Shown here: piece after piece, positions 62,765 to 64,000 of the stretch | Position numbering within the stretch: position 1 is the stretch's first letter | How the letters are laid out: each line of letters begins with the position of its first letter | DNA from: Halanaerobiales bacterium | GTDB taxonomy: Bacteria; Bacillota_F; Halanaerobiia; DY22613 | Reading direction: 5' to 3' | NCBI GenBank assembly: GCA_023128035.1 | Contig: JAGMES010000007.1 | Location: 1-64,000 of the forward strand | Length of the DNA: 64,000 bases | Translations under genes and position numbers: made by a program | Notes under the pieces: generated by a model | Told to the model about the DNA's origin: nothing | Databases searched by the model: none | What the model saw: only the letters and a program-made list of their open reading frames with translations

Positions 62765-63751
62765 ATGTATCCTAATAAAATCAAGAAAAAAGGTGTAATT
62801 ATCTCTGCTCTTGGAGAAAAAAGCTTCTCCAAAGAACAAATTAACAAAATCAAATCAGTATTGGATGTTAATTTTATAAAGCAAGTTAGTCCAGTGAACA
62901 AAAAAGAATTTATAGAATTAGCTAAGGATGCACAAATATTAGCTGTTACAAGAAGACCTATAAAAGATATTGATTCAGAGATAATCGATTCATTGCCACA
63001 ATTAGAGAGTATCGCTGTATACACTACTGGATGTGAATGGATTGATGTCGAATATCTATCTAAAAAAGGAATTACTCTAAGCTATTTGCCTGATTATGCA
63101 ACCATAACTGTCGCAGAACATACTCTAGCTACCATGTTAGTAATGAGCAGAAGAGTACACTTAAGTTTTGATAAAATTAGAAAGATTATCCCAGATGGAA
63201 CTTCATTACGTGGATGGGATCTTCGAGGCAAAAATCTTGGCATAGTAGGATTTGGAAGAATAGGTCAAGAGGTTGGGCGTTTGTCCAAAGCTTTTGGCAT
63301 GAATATATGTTATTATGATCCGATAAAAATTAAATCTGAAATAGCAGTTTATAGTTCCTATGATGAGTTACTTAAGAACTCTGACGTTATCGTTATTATC
63401 TGCTCTAAAGAGAGAAATGCACCCCCAATTATGTCAACTAAAGAATTACAACTTGTTAAACCAGGAGCATATATAATCAATACAGCAAGAGCAGACTTAG
63501 TTGATAATCACGCTATTGTTGAAGCATTACAGAATAAATCTATAAGCGGCTATGTTGTTGATGATGAGGTTGCTACTTTATCAAATGCTGATTCTATTGA
63601 TTATGGACGTATATTTCAAACAGGACATACTGCCTGGTATTCTACTGAGGCCATTGAAAGAGGAACTGATGACTGGGTAAATAATATAGTGGCTTTGGCA
63701 AATGGAGAAGCTAGAAATGTTTTTGAGAGGGGTGTCTTGGTAAATGAATAA
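62765..63751 (+). CDS. D-isomer-specific 2-hydroxyacid dehydrogenase
   Basis: About 328 residues from the ATG at 62765 (AAGGAG 9 nt upstream). The Rossmann motif is NLGIVGFGRIGQEVGRLSKAFG; catalytic Arg in NTARADLVDNHAI, Glu in VVDDEVATL and His in QTGHTAWYS. Earlier, DYATITVAEHTLATMLV is the hinge region. It reduces a 2-oxoacid or oxidises a 2-hydroxyacid with NAD(P). The substrate cannot be told (phosphoglycerate, lactate, others). It overlaps the next gene by 8 bp. Confidence 0.9.
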   Translation: MYPNKIKKKGVIISALGEKSFSKEQINKIKSVLDVNFIKQVSPVNKKEFIELAKDAQILAVTRRPIKDIDSEIIDSLPQLESIAVYTTGCEWIDVEYLSKKGITLSYLPDYATITVAEHTLATMLVMSRRVHLSFDKIRKIIPDGTSLRGWDLRGKNLGIVGFGRIGQEVGRLSKAFGMNICYYDPIKIKSEIAVYSSYDELLKNSDVIVIICSKERNAPPIMSTKELQLVKPGAYIINTARADLVDNHAIVEALQNKSISGYVVDDEVATLSNADSIDYGRIFQTGHTAWYSTEAIERGTDDWVNNIVALANGEARNVFERGVLVNE

Positions 63752-64000
63752 AGTAAAATTATTTGAACGTGTAATAATCATATCAAATATAGTGTTATCC
63801 ATTATATTTATATCATTATTAATAATAGGTAATTGGCCAAATTGGTGGGAAGGTATAATATTTGAACGCTCTCCAATGACCTGGTTTGAATCAATTCTCT
63901 TATTTTCATGTTTTTTAATATCTCTAGGTTGTCTATTATTTTCAATTCTAGAAGAGCAGAATAGAAAAAGTAGACTTTGGAGTTTGCTAGTATTAGGATT
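63744..64000 (+). CDS. Membrane protein, partial (cut by window end)
   Basis: The frame starts at ATG 63744, overlapping the dehydrogenase stop (ATGAATAA), and is open to the window edge (85 codons). Residues 9-31 (RVIIISNIVLSIIFISLLII) and about 56-72 (SILLFSCFLISLGCLLFS) are hydrophobic helices. The stretch between them has NWPNWWEGIIFERSPMTWFE. Family not recognised. Translational overlap suggests a shared function with the dehydrogenase. Confidence 0.75.
   Translation, partial: MNKVKLFERVIIISNIVLSIIFISLLIIGNWPNWWEGIIFERSPMTWFESILLFSCFLISLGCLLFSILEEQNRKSRLWSLLVLG

Overview
The window is low-GC DNA packed with short-gap operons and reads as a spore-forming, anaerobic, fermentative Firmicute. 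Support: a 2-oxoacid:ferredoxin oxidoreductase operon, a DapH-type diaminopimelate pathway, a SpoVB-like flippase, CotS- and CgeB-like spore-surface genes, an S-box riboswitch and a CcpA-like site. The two solute-binding proteins (DppA- and MetQ-like) have signal peptides but no lipobox cysteine. That would fit a diderm lineage such as Halanaerobiales, but this is inference only.

Layout. 1-11.74 kb: a type III-A CRISPR-Cas locus read on the minus strand. cas10-csm2-csm3-csm4-csm5-csm6 (551-7889) is followed at higher coordinates by a five-repeat array, cas2, a cas4-cas1 fusion and a seven-repeat array. Each array has the same ~300-bp leader on its high-coordinate side, and a third leader is cut by the left window edge. 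11.9-13.5 kb: an Rpn-type nuclease and an XRE regulator. 13.5-17.2 kb: a peptide ABC transporter without its ATPases. 17.4-23.3 kb: a lysine/diaminopimelate operon (lysC-asd-dapA-dapB-dapH-aminotransferase). 23.6-31 kb: SpoVB-like flippase, glycolipid synthase-like GT, VOR/KOR-type oxidoreductase and a short glucan phosphorylase.

31-55.7 kb is the most interesting part: a dense glycan locus. It holds eight intact nucleotide-sugar glycosyltransferase genes plus a GT2 relic, two tandem CgeB-like proteins, a five-bladed-propeller hydrolase-like protein, a sulfotransferase, PAPS synthesis (cysD, cysN-cysC), dTDP-rhamnose synthesis (rfbA, B, C, D) and three small structural proteins. One of the three ends in 21 threonines and one serine; two carry DUF3794-like domains. 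Five transcription starts here carry an AC-N16/17-CATANNNTA element, which is the form of the mother-cell sigma-K promoter. I propose that the locus builds a sulfated, probably rhamnose-containing glycan on the spore surface late in sporulation, with the threonine tail as a possible O-glycosylation site.

55.7-64 kb: metNIQ under an S-box, cysK, a TrpR-like regulator, argF, an ornithine/alanine racemase-family enzyme, a 2-hydroxyacid dehydrogenase and a partial membrane protein. No rRNA, tRNA, prophage or intact insertion sequence was recognised.
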